Shown here one piece after another: positions 10,101-18,707 of a DNA stretch of 64,000 bases. Origin of the DNA: Chloracidobacterium sp. N (GTDB lineage: Bacteria; Acidobacteriota; Blastocatellia; Chloracidobacteriales; Chloracidobacteriaceae); NCBI RefSeq assembly GCF_018304765.1, contig NZ_CP072642.1, forward strand, positions 1,703,819 through 1,767,818, read 5' to 3'. The stretch's first letter is position 1, and each line of letters opens with the position of its first letter. The notes below the pieces were generated by a model, which saw only the letters and a list, made by a program, of their open reading frames with translations, was not told the origin of the DNA and searched no databases. The position numbers and the translations under genes are program-made.

Positions 10101-13100
10101 GGGGGAAACGTGACGGCCGCACTGTGTAATCGAGCAGGCCGCGTCCACGCTGGACAACTGCATTCTGCGGGGCCTTGGCCAGAGCAGCCTCAAGGGCTTC
10201 GAGCCGGCCGAGCGCTGCCACGGCCGATTCACGGTACAGAATGGTCTGCAACCACGCGACCACGGCATCCTCATCGAACGTTTCCGTCGGCGGCGACTTC
10301 ATGACGCGCGCAAAGCCCTCGTCATAAAAGCTGCCGCCCTCGGCAACGGCGCCGGCCGTCAGCAGGGTCTTTCCGGCGGCAAAATACACCTGCGCCGACA
10401 ACTGTTTCCGCCTGGCAAAGGACTCCCGCAGCGCCGCGATGGCGCGTTCGGTCTGGCCCTGTTCGAGATACACCTCGGCCGTCGCGGCTGCCCAGCGCGG
10501 GTTTTGCGGCTCCAGCTCGGCCGCCCGTTTGAGCGTGGCCAGAGCTTCGTCGTAACGCCCCGCCTGGCGATAAAGCGCCGCCAGGGTACTCCTGAAATCA
10601 CCCCGCTGCGGCTCGTTGACAATGGCCCTGGCATACTGTTCCGCCGCGCCGCCCAGATTGCCCTGAAACCGGTAGATTTCCGCCAGAACGACATTCCAGC
10701 GGTAGTTGCGGTCCGCCTTGGCAGCCAGTTCGGTGTAGTAGCGCGTCATCCGCTCCAGCAGGTTCTGCTGCTCGGCATACCGCAGGGCCACCTGCAACCG
10801 GGACGAGTCTTCCGGCTCGCGGTTGATGAGTTCGATGTGCTGGTCAACGGCTTCCTGATGCCGGCCAAGGCGCGTCAACACTTCGATGTAGCCTTTCCGC
10901 AGCTCGAACTCATCGGCCCCGGCGGCCAGGTTGGCCAGCCCCTGCTGGTACAACGCGGCCAGATCGGCATCGCGTTTGGCGTCTGCCAGAAGCCGGGCCA
11001 GTTCGGTGAAGGCTTCCGTATCCGTGGGATTGGCGGCATACCATTCGCGCAGCGTCGTCTCGGCCGCCGCCACCTGCCCGCTTTCGCGCTGCCGTCGCGC
11101 CAACTGGAGCGTCAGACTTCGCCGGTAGTCGCCGGTGGCGATCTGGCGCGATGCCTGGGCCAGTGTCACCGCCTTGTCCACAGCCCCCAGCCGCCCGTAA
11201 AAGCGTCCCACTTCCTGCACGACACCCAGATTGTTGCGGTAGTCGCGCGCCAGACCGTCCAGCGTCTGGAGCGCCTCCCCACGCTGGTTGCGGGCTTCAA
11301 AAAAGGTTGCCAGTTGCAACCGGTACTTGATGTTTTCACGCTCGTCCCGCGCCAGGGCGACGAGACGTTCCAGCACTTTCCGCTCATCGGCCGCGCGCCC
11401 GGCAGCGCGAAACTCATCCCGGACGGCCTCCAGAAACGGAATTTCCGGCCGTCGCGTGGCCTCACGCGCCAGCAGATCAAGTGCGGCATCCCGCCGTTCG
11501 GCCCGCTTGAGATAGTCGGCATAGCCGAGAATGAGTTCCGGCGTGTTCTGTTTCGCCAGACGCGCCTGAAAGGCAGCTTCGATGGCGGCCGCCCCATCCT
11601 TGCGGCGGGAAAGCACAACCAGACGCTCGATGGCCGGTTCCCGTTCGGCGCCGCCGCCAACCGCAGCCATGTATTCGGCCAGTGCCCGCTCGCGCTGCTG
11701 CCGCTCCTCATAGAGCGCACCAAGCTGGTAGGCATAGAGGGTGTCATCGCCGACCCGCTGGCGCAGGGTTTGCAGTGTTCGGATGGCGTCGTCGTAGCGG
11801 TAATAGTCCCAGTAGAGCGTCGCCAACTCCAGGTAGGCTTCGGGATCACCCGGCGCGCGTCGGACAATGTTTTCCCAGTGTGCGGCGGCCCCTTCCCAGT
11901 CTCCGGCCTCGGCCCGCACTTCCCCGGCCAGCGTCAGAAAGCGGTTTTCAGCCGGATAGACCCTGGCGAGTGCCGCCCATTGCTGAGCGGCTTCGTCCCG
12001 CGCGCCAGGGCGCGTCGCAGCCAGCGAGCGCAGCAGCGTGGCCAGTCGCTCGGCGTAGTAAGTCTCCCCCGGATAGCGCGTCACGAGTTCACGGTAGGCG
12101 TCAACCGCTTCCTCATGACGCGAAAGCCAGAGCGCGGCATCGGCGGCAAACTGCCGGTGACTGGCGTCATTCTGTGCCCTGGCTTTGGCATAGCTGGTCG
12201 CTAGGCGGTTTTTCTCGGAAAGATAAGCCAGATAGGCACTGCGCAGCGTCGGGTCGGCAAAATAATACTGTGCGGCAAGGCGTTCCCACTCGGCCAGGCG
12301 GTTCGTTGCCCGGTAGTAGTTCAGCAGTCCGCGCACAAAAAACAGGTTCGTGGGAAAGCGGTCGTGCGCCATGCGGAAGAGTTGCAGGTACAGCCGGGCG
12401 TCATTGTTGCCCTCTTCGAGCTGAACATCCTCGAAAAACGCCTGCAAATAAGCGGCCAGGTCTTCGTCGTCGAGTGCTGCTGAAAGCTGCTTCGAGTACT
12501 GGGCAAAGGCCGCCTGACGGTCATTGCGGATGAACCACCGCGCCAGACGATGCCGCCAGGTGTTGTCGCCAAAACGTCGGACGGCCTCCTGGTAAGCGCG
12601 AAGCTGCTCATCCACCAGACTTTGCTGCCCCAGCCAGCGCAACAACCGTTCGTACAGCCCTTCTTCACGCGGATGTTTTTTGATTTCACCGTACAGAAAG
12701 GTCAGGGTCGGGTTGAGGCGTGGCGGCTTACCCGGCGATGACTCGTCAGCAGGGTTCTGCGCCTCGGTCGCAAAGCTGGCAATGACCCGCTCCAGCACCG
12801 AAGCATAAGTGACGGTTTCTTTCGGCTCGACTGACCGCCCCAGGTAGTCGGTCTGGTAGTCATAGTCCTGAAAATCCTGGGACTCATCCGAATCGTCGGT
12901 GTCGGTCAGGTCGTGGATGCGATAGGCCGACGACGAAGCCACATCTCCCTGTCCCGGTGTGTCCGTTGGGACAAACACCCACCGGCGCGTGGAAACCGGC
13001 ATCAGCGGCGCCCGCTCCGGTTTTCGTGCCGCAAGCCAGTCGAGCAGCGCGATCAGGCGTTTCCGTTCGGCATTGCGCCGTCCAAGGCGCGCTTCAGCCT

Positions 13101-14703
13101 CGGCGACCCGCAACGTCACATCGGGAAAGGTCGGCGCGTCTGGAAAGGCACGCAGGAAATCCTCGCCCAGCCGCACGACGGTCTCGTGTTCACCCATGGC
13201 GGCAAAGGCTTCAAGCAGTTTGGTGTGAAGTGGCAGCAGCCGCCCGGAACGGGGATACTCGGACTGAAGCGCCGTGAAGAACCGATAGGCCAGCGCCCGG
13301 TTGAAGTAGGCCGTTGCCGAACGGTTCGCGCGGGCATACTCGCGGGGAATGTTGTTGCCGGCCAGAATGAGTGACAGGACGCCATTGAGAAACCCGGCTC
13401 CCTGGTCAACCTGGGCAATGTCGGCGTACAGGGACAAATCCCCGGCGCTCAGGGTCGTCCCGACTTCGTTGGCGTCGAGCAGGGCCGCCGTGAGTTTGGC
13501 CAGCGTCGCCTCGCGCTCCGGCGAGCCGGGACTGGCGCCGCCCATGGCGTACAGGGAGTAGAGAAACCGCGCCGCCAGATCATACTGCCCGATGTTGAGA
13601 CACATAGCCGCCGCGCGGTCGAGTTCCTCACGCGGCCAGCCGGTCTTCTCGCGGCGTTTTTCGAGCGTGGTCAGGGTCTGCGCGGCTGCGGACAGGTTGC
13701 CTTCGTAGGCCAGCACATTGAACAGCCGCGCCGCCGTCCCAAAATCGGACGCCCCCTGGCGAAAACGCTCCTGGAGCTGGCGGCGGTAGGTGCGATAGCG
13801 CCCGTACTGGCGCAGCCGCTCATACCAGTCACGGACGATGGCCCGCGGCCAGAGCGGATCGAATGCCTGGTCATAGACGGCCACGACCACATCCCGCTGA
13901 CCGCGCCGGTCATACAGGCGCGCCCGCAGCTCAAGAAAGAAGCGCATCTCGTCAGGATACTTCGGCTGCCACATGTCCAACGCGCGCAGGGCTTCATCCG
14001 CTTTGTCATCCGCCACCAGCCGTTCGAGATAACGCTTCAGGAAGGTGATGTCTTCGGGGCGCTGCTCGATGAGCTGCCGATACCAGTCGGCCACATCCAC
14101 ACCGGTCAGGGCGCGTTTCTGAACCAGCCCGGAGACGCGGTCGGCAACGGCCTGGCGCTCAGCCGCCGAAGGCGTCAGCAAAGCCAGCCGTTGGAGCGTA
14201 CGGACTTCTTCACTGTAAAGCCCACGCCCGTGGTAAAAGGCCGCCAACCGCCGTACGCCATCCGTGCTTTCCGGCCGCAGGTTGGCGTAGCGCGTCATGA
14301 GTTGCAGCGCCCTGGGGATGTTGCCCAATCGCTCATTGAGAAAAGCCCCGTAGCGCAACAGCCGGACATCGGCCGGATACCTGGACTGCAAAGCGGTGAT
14401 CGCGGCTTCGGCTTCGGCAAACGGCCGGGGGACGAGCGTGGGAACGCCCAGGAAGGTTTCCGTTGCATAGAGGGCATCCCGCAGTTCGGCTGGCGTCGCC
14501 CGCGTGGCATCCGTCGCCGGCGGCGCCGACGGTTGGGATGGCTTTGCGGTCGGCGTCCCGGCCGGGGATTTCGGACGCGGCCGGTTCTGGGCCCCAACCA
14601 TCCACCACGCAACGGGCATCACCACCAGCCCCGCCGCAAGAATGACGAACAGAAAGAGAAAAAACCGCTGCCTGACGGGCTGGGTGGAGCGCGAGCCATC
14701 CAT
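7138..14703 (-). CDS. Giant membrane-anchored TPR protein (2,521 residues)
   Basis: One of the longest genes one expects in such a genome. After 16 mostly polar residues comes a single transmembrane helix (about 17-40, FFLFLFVILAAGLVVMPVAW), a Pro/Ala/Thr-rich linker, and then about 2,400 residues of TPR-like helical pairs, for instance AYLELATLYWDYYRYDDAI and YAYQLGALYEERQQRERALA. No catalytic domain is recognisable. Topology suggests a long superhelix in the periplasm. The start at 14703 is chosen over an in-frame ATG at 14844 because it has AGGGGA seven bases upstream and places the anchor at the N-terminus. The frame is uninterrupted, so it is not a decaying gene. Possible roles (envelope scaffold, exopolysaccharide or secretion assembly) are guesses. 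Confidence 0.85.
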   Translation of the reverse strand: MDGSRSTQPVRQRFFLFLFVILAAGLVVMPVAWWMVGAQNRPRPKSPAGTPTAKPSQPSAPPATDATRATPAELRDALYATETFLGVPTLVPRPFAEAEAAITALQSRYPADVRLLRYGAFLNERLGNIPRALQLMTRYANLRPESTDGVRRLAAFYHGRGLYSEEVRTLQRLALLTPSAAERQAVADRVSGLVQKRALTGVDVADWYRQLIEQRPEDITFLKRYLERLVADDKADEALRALDMWQPKYPDEMRFFLELRARLYDRRGQRDVVVAVYDQAFDPLWPRAIVRDWYERLRQYGRYRTYRRQLQERFRQGASDFGTAARLFNVLAYEGNLSAAAQTLTTLEKRREKTGWPREELDRAAAMCLNIGQYDLAARFLYSLYAMGGASPGSPEREATLAKLTAALLDANEVGTTLSAGDLSLYADIAQVDQGAGFLNGVLSLILAGNNIPREYARANRSATAYFNRALAYRFFTALQSEYPRSGRLLPLHTKLLEAFAAMGEHETVVRLGEDFLRAFPDAPTFPDVTLRVAEAEARLGRRNAERKRLIALLDWLAARKPERAPLMPVSTRRWVFVPTDTPGQGDVASSSAYRIHDLTDTDDSDESQDFQDYDYQTDYLGRSVEPKETVTYASVLERVIASFATEAQNPADESSPGKPPRLNPTLTFLYGEIKKHPREEGLYERLLRWLGQQSLVDEQLRAYQEAVRRFGDNTWRHRLARWFIRNDRQAAFAQYSKQLSAALDDEDLAAYLQAFFEDVQLEEGNNDARLYLQLFRMAHDRFPTNLFFVRGLLNYYRATNRLAEWERLAAQYYFADPTLRSAYLAYLSEKNRLATSYAKARAQNDASHRQFAADAALWLSRHEEAVDAYRELVTRYPGETYYAERLATLLRSLAATRPGARDEAAQQWAALARVYPAENRFLTLAGEVRAEAGDWEGAAAHWENIVRRAPGDPEAYLELATLYWDYYRYDDAIRTLQTLRQRVGDDTLYAYQLGALYEERQQRERALAEYMAAVGGGAEREPAIERLVVLSRRKDGAAAIEAAFQARLAKQNTPELILGYADYLKRAERRDAALDLLAREATRRPEIPFLEAVRDEFRAAGRAADERKVLERLVALARDERENIKYRLQLATFFEARNQRGEALQTLDGLARDYRNNLGVVQEVGRFYGRLGAVDKAVTLAQASRQIATGDYRRSLTLQLARRQRESGQVAAAETTLREWYAANPTDTEAFTELARLLADAKRDADLAALYQQGLANLAAGADEFELRKGYIEVLTRLGRHQEAVDQHIELINREPEDSSRLQVALRYAEQQNLLERMTRYYTELAAKADRNYRWNVVLAEIYRFQGNLGGAAEQYARAIVNEPQRGDFRSTLAALYRQAGRYDEALATLKRAAELEPQNPRWAAATAEVYLEQGQTERAIAALRESFARRKQLSAQVYFAAGKTLLTAGAVAEGGSFYDEGFARVMKSPPTETFDEDAVVAWLQTILYRESAVAALGRLEALEAALAKAPQNAVVQRGRGLLDYTVRPSRFPQVIRGYATAAQLAQLDEALTQRLTRAVVGSAEFERLASITANLGLYRATEQALLRRKDDAYAKQTSAEDANYVNALRALLSFYESRLDTKAALALLTAEEARARFPGAFDFTAAKADFCRNVGDVAAERTVLEQYYQQRTGALVTEENPLVMRLLELLHQQGDRQTMRKLAASYSPYQLQLINFLVYVREKELARLAIENAGQPVAWQQARLAQLELYFRNRSPEVENLYRQVLGIRPIGEQANRKPDPARELTGEDWFRTARNYGVWLTLDDSRAADALRFLVAETEASPRSASAQTALAYFLCARKRHPEALEHARLARELAPEDPEAMAAEGAALYEMGNRTAALGTWRRMLAGRRNQLAAHLTFLSVLARYDLLNEALPPVEAYLVARLRERADEDTYEPLVTLLCTLARSQSGRESLIVPALVQVLAATPDDIRLGLQLTLTEALPERTRLPLYRLTSERLANQIITAYARGDYDLYSDDVPGSDTLAGALSKVQRAWATALVASKAYAEAERELRDMVTLRQTLFGRMREEAPPDLYISEPETVAVEPEWLVMAQAAVAIRSGRTAAAVERLKAFVAAPAAATPDAPNDTGAIQRAQHACYLLLNEGKAEEATAFLETCYQLQMAQDDSLGVALGYIEAQLMRRQTEVALRQLSRLVERRPEPQVLAEAAALAAKYGAYAPALKWRERLYRLLPGDAENRIEMARLLARTGDLGAAATQLYELAQDRRLKAEERQRGLQQLAAMVLQQPAVGEALLGKARASSDAESLTCLAVLQDALGRTTEAQKTFEQAAQMPYATGTREAYGQFLERTNRPGQAIPAYVQALREGASSDREQVIRAALAANQTGMALALARNVQFVPQTPSAGLPAAGLVYEQPVVSWPAAAYTSASREAADQRLAAQRQLLSRLAAAALAQQDEELAMTFAQALLALAASSPAATDEARQLLAEVRRRLEQQPVRKNLFGLTPTSELNFTDAVGEGL

Positions 14704-14811
14704 ACGCGAATCCCCTGTCGGAGTGAACTTGGTGCCGTGTGTCTTTATTACCGGGCCGTGAGAAGTGAACCACAGGACTTGTACGGCATTGTTACTGAAA
14801 TCACCAGAGAC

Positions 14812-14850
14812 AGGCAAAAGAAAGGCGGTGCGCCGGCTGCGCACCGCCTT
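14812..14850 (-). terminator. Intrinsic terminator of the retropepsin-like gene
   Basis: Read on the minus strand, AAGGCGGTGCG (from 14850) pairs perfectly over 11 bp with CGCACCGCCTT (to 14822) around a 7-base loop and is followed by TCTTTT. It lies 44 bases past the stop codon of the gene at 14895-16580 and insulates it from the giant TPR gene. Confidence 0.85.
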
Positions 14851-14894
14851 GGTCTGGAAACGTAGGCTTGAGTCGCCAGGAAGAACGCACCGGT

Positions 14895-16580
14895 TCAGCG
14901 GGTGGGTTCTGTGCCACTGGCTGTCGGCTGCACCTCGATCTGGCGTCTGACAATACCGTTCGGAGCCGGTGTGAAGGCAATCTGCTGCTGCCGGAAATCA
15001 ATCTCGATACGGCAGTGGCTCAGGAAATCGCCCCCCAGGATACCGCTCTGTTCAAAACCCGATGACTCATTGAGGCGGCGCATGTCAATGACCGGCAAAC
15101 GGAGATCAGGGCGCACAAGGTCATAAATCCGCATGGCACCAATCGCCAGAACCGGCACTTTTTCGGATGACCCGGCCGCGCCGACGATCCGCACACACTG
15201 ATCGGGAAGAATCTTGGACTGCCAGTTGTGCCGCTCGACGACCGATTGATCCACAACCGAGGCACTGGCACCCGAATCCAGGATGAAGTTAAGGATGTGG
15301 CCGTCATCGAGCTGTGTCTCAACACTGATGAGTCCGCTTTCCGTCAGGCGGAAAGGCAGACGGGTCGCACCATCACCTGCCGGAGCCGGCTGGGACTTGG
15401 GCGCAGCATCGCGTGGAGCGTAACGCAAGCCCAGCGTTCGCTGTGAATAGTCAAGGGTCAGAACAAAATCGGCGAGCGTTGACAGTCCCAGAAAGCCATC
15501 CACCTTGGCGCCGTGGCTGTTCAGGCTCTGAATGTCACGGAGATAGACCGGCACGGTTTCAATCTTGATCGGGCCCAGTTCAAGCGACTTCAGGACGCCA
15601 TAGACGATAGGAAATGTCCCGCTCCCGCCCACGGCCCGGGCCTGTCCTCCGGCGGCCACCGGACGGATACCGAGTTTGGCGGCAGCCTCGTTGGAAAGCA
15701 CACAGGAACTGGCCCCGGTGTCGAGAACGAAGTTGAACGGCCCCTTGCCGTTGATGCGCACACTGATGTGCGGCCGCCGCCCGTGGAGTTCAAAGGGAAT
15801 GAGGGCATCGGCGCGTTCCTGAACGACGTTGATGCGTGAGGTTCCAAGGTAGGTGTAGAAACGAATCACCCCTTCGATCCGCTCACGCCGCTCGCTGTCC
15901 GTGCGTGGGGCAAGCCGCAGGAAGTTGCGCAGGGAGTCGGCCGCAAAGTGAAAATTCTCCAGCCGGGAGGCAATCCGCGCCGCCAGCAGGTGATAGTCCG
16001 GCTCTTCGGGGCTTTCACTGATGGCGGCCATGATGAGTTGCGCCGCCATGGGAAGCTGATTCTCATAACAGGCCAGCTCGGCAATCCCGGCCATGGCGAT
16101 GGCATTGTTGCGCTTAAGCGCGAGCGCCTGCTTGAGGGCCTCGAAACCATCCCGAAAGTAACCGGAACGCAGGAGCGCCACGCCTGAAATGGCGAGGGCT
16201 TCATCGTGCTTTGACAGCGGTGCAAGCAATGGACGCACCACATCGTAGGCTTCCGCATGGTGCCGGGTCTTGATAAGCAGCCAGGCCAGGCCGCAGCGTG
16301 CCGGGGCCAGTTCCGTATCGAGGGCCAGCGCCTGGCGGTACACGGCCTCAGCCGCCTCGAAGTCCCCGTTCCGCGCCAATTTGCGCCCCTGCTTCACGAG
16401 GTTGGCCGCCTGGCGACGCGCCTCGGAAGCCTCATCCCCCCCCAGGACTGAAGGTGCGGCCCACGTCACCGTCCCCCAGTGCGTAACGCAAAACGTCAGG
16501 CACAGGACGGTTGTCCACCGTACCAGGCTTTCAAAAGCCATCGGCCGCCATAAACGGGTAGCGCGGAGCAAGCTTCCCAT
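14895..16580 (-). CDS. Secreted TPR protein with two retropepsin-like aspartyl protease domains
   Basis: A 561-residue protein with a signal-peptide-like or anchor segment (about 20-42), TPR-like helices to about 240, and two copies of a retroviral-type aspartyl protease fold. The catalytic signatures are VLDTGASSCVLS (D287) and ILDSGASASVVD (D435). Single retropepsin domains normally dimerise; two in one chain could pair with each other. The start at 16580 is fixed by AGGGAGG eight bases upstream; a later ATG at 16541 lacks one. A promoter is predicted at 16792-16820, implying a leader of about 200 nt, and an intrinsic terminator follows. Substrate unknown; cleavage activity is likely since both D-T/S-G-A motifs are intact. 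Confidence 0.85.
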   Translation of the reverse strand: MGSLLRATRLWRPMAFESLVRWTTVLCLTFCVTHWGTVTWAAPSVLGGDEASEARRQAANLVKQGRKLARNGDFEAAEAVYRQALALDTELAPARCGLAWLLIKTRHHAEAYDVVRPLLAPLSKHDEALAISGVALLRSGYFRDGFEALKQALALKRNNAIAMAGIAELACYENQLPMAAQLIMAAISESPEEPDYHLLAARIASRLENFHFAADSLRNFLRLAPRTDSERRERIEGVIRFYTYLGTSRINVVQERADALIPFELHGRRPHISVRINGKGPFNFVLDTGASSCVLSNEAAAKLGIRPVAAGGQARAVGGSGTFPIVYGVLKSLELGPIKIETVPVYLRDIQSLNSHGAKVDGFLGLSTLADFVLTLDYSQRTLGLRYAPRDAAPKSQPAPAGDGATRLPFRLTESGLISVETQLDDGHILNFILDSGASASVVDQSVVERHNWQSKILPDQCVRIVGAAGSSEKVPVLAIGAMRIYDLVRPDLRLPVIDMRRLNESSGFEQSGILGGDFLSHCRIEIDFRQQQIAFTPAPNGIVRRQIEVQPTASGTEPTR

Positions 16581-17023
16581 GAGAACCAACCTCCCTGAAT
16601 GAGCAGATGAGACACAACCGAATCCGCGCAAGCACGGGAACTGGGGGGCAGCCCGTTTGCACCATCACCGGGTTGCTGGAAACCTAAAGCCGAGCCGTCA
16701 GACCGAAACCCGCTCTGACCCAAAAAGGCGTTGCAACGTATGAAAAAGGAGTAAGCCGAACGATAGCCTGCGTTTGTTGTGCGTGGGCAGGATTATAGGC
16801 TAACCCGCGCCGGTATGCAAAAAGATGTGGCGTGGCCGCCGTCCCTCACCGGAGGTATCTGCCTGACGCCCGCGGAGCACCCAACCGGGGATATGCCCGC
16901 CGGACGGAATTCCGATTTACCCTCATCGCCAAGGGAACTAGCATGGGAGTCACCATCTTCTGTGCCTCGTCCTGGACGGACACCCGTCCCAGTCGAGCCA
17001 TGAGTCGGGCCCTGAATTGAGCC
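16581..17023. other. 443-bp divergent intergenic region
   Basis: The only stretch over 300 bases without a convincing gene. It holds a minus-strand promoter (16792-16820) and about 200 nt of leader for the aspartyl-protease gene. Before the plus-strand gene at 17024 there is a short hairpin GGACGG (16974-16979) / CCGTCC (16984-16989) and a 10-bp palindrome CGGAATTCCG near 16910, of unknown meaning. I see no tRNA or riboswitch-like fold that I can name. Confidence 0.5.
16792..16820 (-). promoter_or_regulatory. Sigma-70-type promoter for the retropepsin-like gene
   Basis: On the minus strand: -35 TTGCAT (16820-16815), a 17-base spacer, and a perfect -10 TATAAT (16797-16792). Transcription would begin near 16785, about 205 nt before the start codon. 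Confidence 0.65.
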
Positions 17024-17992
17024 ATGAAAATTGTTTGTCCCGAATGTCAAACCGAAGCGGCGCCGGGGATGAAGTTTTGCCGCAACTGTGGCGAAAAGCT
17101 CCCTGACCCACTCGCATCGGCGCCGACGGTTGTTGGCACGGCCCTGCCACCACCAGACCTGGCAAGAACGGTTGAAAGTCCGGCCGCCATACCACCCAGT
17201 CCGCCACCTGAAGCCTTCAAAACCGTAGTGGGGCAGGCCGTCACACCGCCGAAGCCACCTCCCGACGCCTTCAAAACCGTAGTGGGGCAGGCCGTCACAC
17301 CACCCAAGCCACCTCCCGACGCCCTCAAAACCGTGGTGGGGCAGGCCGTCACACCGCCCAAGCCGCCTCCCGACGCCCTCAAAACCGTGGTGGGGCAGGC
17401 CGTCCCGGCCGCTGCCCCATCCCAACCCACATCGTCAGGCCCGGCGGCCACGGAGCCGGAACCGGCACAGGAACTGGCAGCCGACAGCGGCCGGCGCTTT
17501 GTGTACCTCATGCTGACGCTGGTGGCGCTGGGTTTTCTGGCCGGACTGGCGCTGTTTGTTGCCGTCTATGTCTTTGGCGAAAAACCCACGCCAGCCACCC
17601 CGGCAGCGCGTACGGGCACGGAGTTCCTCGACGCTTCCATCACCCGCATCGAGCTGTGCAGTTTTCGGGTGCTGCCGACCGAACCCGATGCCTTTGACTT
17701 CCAGGCAGCGTCCAGTGCCTTTCCGGCGGGCATCCGGGCGGTTGCCATTCGCGTCAGTGGCCGCACCCGCCCCGATGGCGACTACCGTGTGGTCTGGCGT
17801 CGGCTCGAAACGGCCGCGCCGCTGATGGCCCAGTCCATTCAGTCCCTGACCGAAAGCCAGCAGGCCGTCCGTCTGCTCTATCAGCCGGATGGAATGCCCC
17901 TGTCTTCCGGGGCCTATCTGGTTGAAATTCAGGATGGTGACCGGCCGCTGGCCCGTGCCTATTTCACGATTGGTCTTCCGGCCAAACCGTAG
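17024..17992 (+). CDS. Zinc-ribbon membrane protein with Pro-rich tandem repeats
   Basis: A 322-residue protein. It opens with a double-CXXC zinc ribbon (C5, C8, C19, C22; CPECQTEA... FCRNCGEK). Residues about 55-126 are four 18-residue repeats of the type PPKPPPDAFKTVVGQA. One transmembrane helix follows at about 158-183, then a roughly 130-residue extracytoplasmic domain that I do not recognise (contains RTRPDGDYRVVWRRLETA). The layout, cytoplasmic zinc ribbon plus a Thr-containing Pro-rich linker, resembles proteins regulated by Ser/Thr kinases in acidobacteria and myxobacteria; the repeated KTVVGQ threonine could be a phosphosite, which is inference. No strong ribosome-binding site is seen. 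Confidence 0.7.
   Translation: MKIVCPECQTEAAPGMKFCRNCGEKLPDPLASAPTVVGTALPPPDLARTVESPAAIPPSPPPEAFKTVVGQAVTPPKPPPDAFKTVVGQAVTPPKPPPDALKTVVGQAVTPPKPPPDALKTVVGQAVPAAAPSQPTSSGPAATEPEPAQELAADSGRRFVYLMLTLVALGFLAGLALFVAVYVFGEKPTPATPAARTGTEFLDASITRIELCSFRVLPTEPDAFDFQAASSAFPAGIRAVAIRVSGRTRPDGDYRVVWRRLETAAPLMAQSIQSLTESQQAVRLLYQPDGMPLSSGAYLVEIQDGDRPLARAYFTIGLPAKP
17186..17401 (+). repeat. Four tandem 54-bp repeats
   Basis: Units start at 17186, 17240, 17294 and 17348. The last three are nearly identical at the DNA level; the first is more diverged (PPSPPPEAF instead of PPKPPPDAF). The 54-bp period keeps the frame, so array length can vary between strains without breaking the protein. Confidence 0.92.
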
Positions 17993-18023
17993 GCCCACAG
18001 CCCGGAACTGCGCACGCGAACGG

Positions 18024-18686
18024 TCATCCGGGCAAGCTGGTGGGCAGGTCCGTTGTTTGGGCAGGGGACGCTTTGGCCGCGACACGGAGTTCCGCCAGCG
18101 CCGCCGAAAGCACCCGCACCGACGACACGAGCAGCAGAAGCACCAGCCCGCTGGCCACCACGACATCCGGCCACGCCGCCGCTGTCAACCACACCAGTGC
18201 GGCCGCCACCAGAACCGCCACATTCCCTGCCACATCATTCCGGGAACAGGCCCAGACGGAACTCATGTTGATGTCTTCCTCGCGGTGCTGCCACAGAAGC
18301 CACAGGCAGGCGCCATTGGCGGCGAGTCCGAGCAGACTGAAGACGCCCATGACCTCAAACAACGGCACGCCCGGATGGAAGAGCCGGTGGACGATTTGCA
18401 CCACAACCCCTGCGGCGGCGGCAAGGATGAGGCCGCCTTTGAACAGGGCGACGCGCGCCTTGGCGGCCCGGTCACGGGAAACCACGTAGAGGCTCAGTCC
18501 GTAGGTCAGCGCATCGCCCAGGTTGTCCAGGCTGTCCGCCAGCAGGGCTGTCGAACGGCCATACCACGCCGCACCGACCATCACGCCAAACATGAGCGCG
18601 TTGATGCCGAGCGTCAGCCACAGCGTACGCCGTTGCCGCGCGGAACAGGGATTGAACGCACTTTCGTCGTGGCAGCAGCTTCCCAT
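18024..18686 (-). CDS. Small cation diffusion facilitator-like transporter
   Basis: A 220-residue membrane protein matching the transmembrane half of the CDF family (metal/proton antiporters), with about six helices and no C-terminal cytoplasmic metal-binding domain. The usual metal-binding H-x3-D in helix 2 is D54-x3-D58 (ADSLDNLGDAL) and in helix 5 is C147-x3-D151. The N-terminus MGSCCHDE could also bind metal. These replacements mean the metal cannot be inferred by analogy with zinc exporters. It has GGGAGA ahead of its start and follows the ArsA-like gene by 21 bases, probably in one transcript. Confidence 0.75.
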   Translation of the reverse strand: MGSCCHDESAFNPCSARQRRTLWLTLGINALMFGVMVGAAWYGRSTALLADSLDNLGDALTYGLSLYVVSRDRAAKARVALFKGGLILAAAAGVVVQIVHRLFHPGVPLFEVMGVFSLLGLAANGACLWLLWQHREEDINMSSVWACSRNDVAGNVAVLVAAALVWLTAAAWPDVVVASGLVLLLLVSSVRVLSAALAELRVAAKASPAQTTDLPTSLPG

Positions 18687-18707
18687 GGCAGCCTGTCTCC
18701 CGCACCG

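Noticed and set aside
10504-12204. 566-codon plus-strand open frame inside the giant TPR gene
   Set aside because: Antisense shadow without a recognisable domain; the minus-strand gene has clear TPR periodicity.
16779-17003. 74-codon open frame in the divergent intergenic region
   Set aside because: No ribosome-binding site, non-protein-like composition, and it overlaps the predicted minus-strand promoter.
17186-17401. Repeat array considered as a possible CRISPR
   Set aside because: Units are contiguous without spacers, in frame with a protein, and encode a Pro-rich motif.
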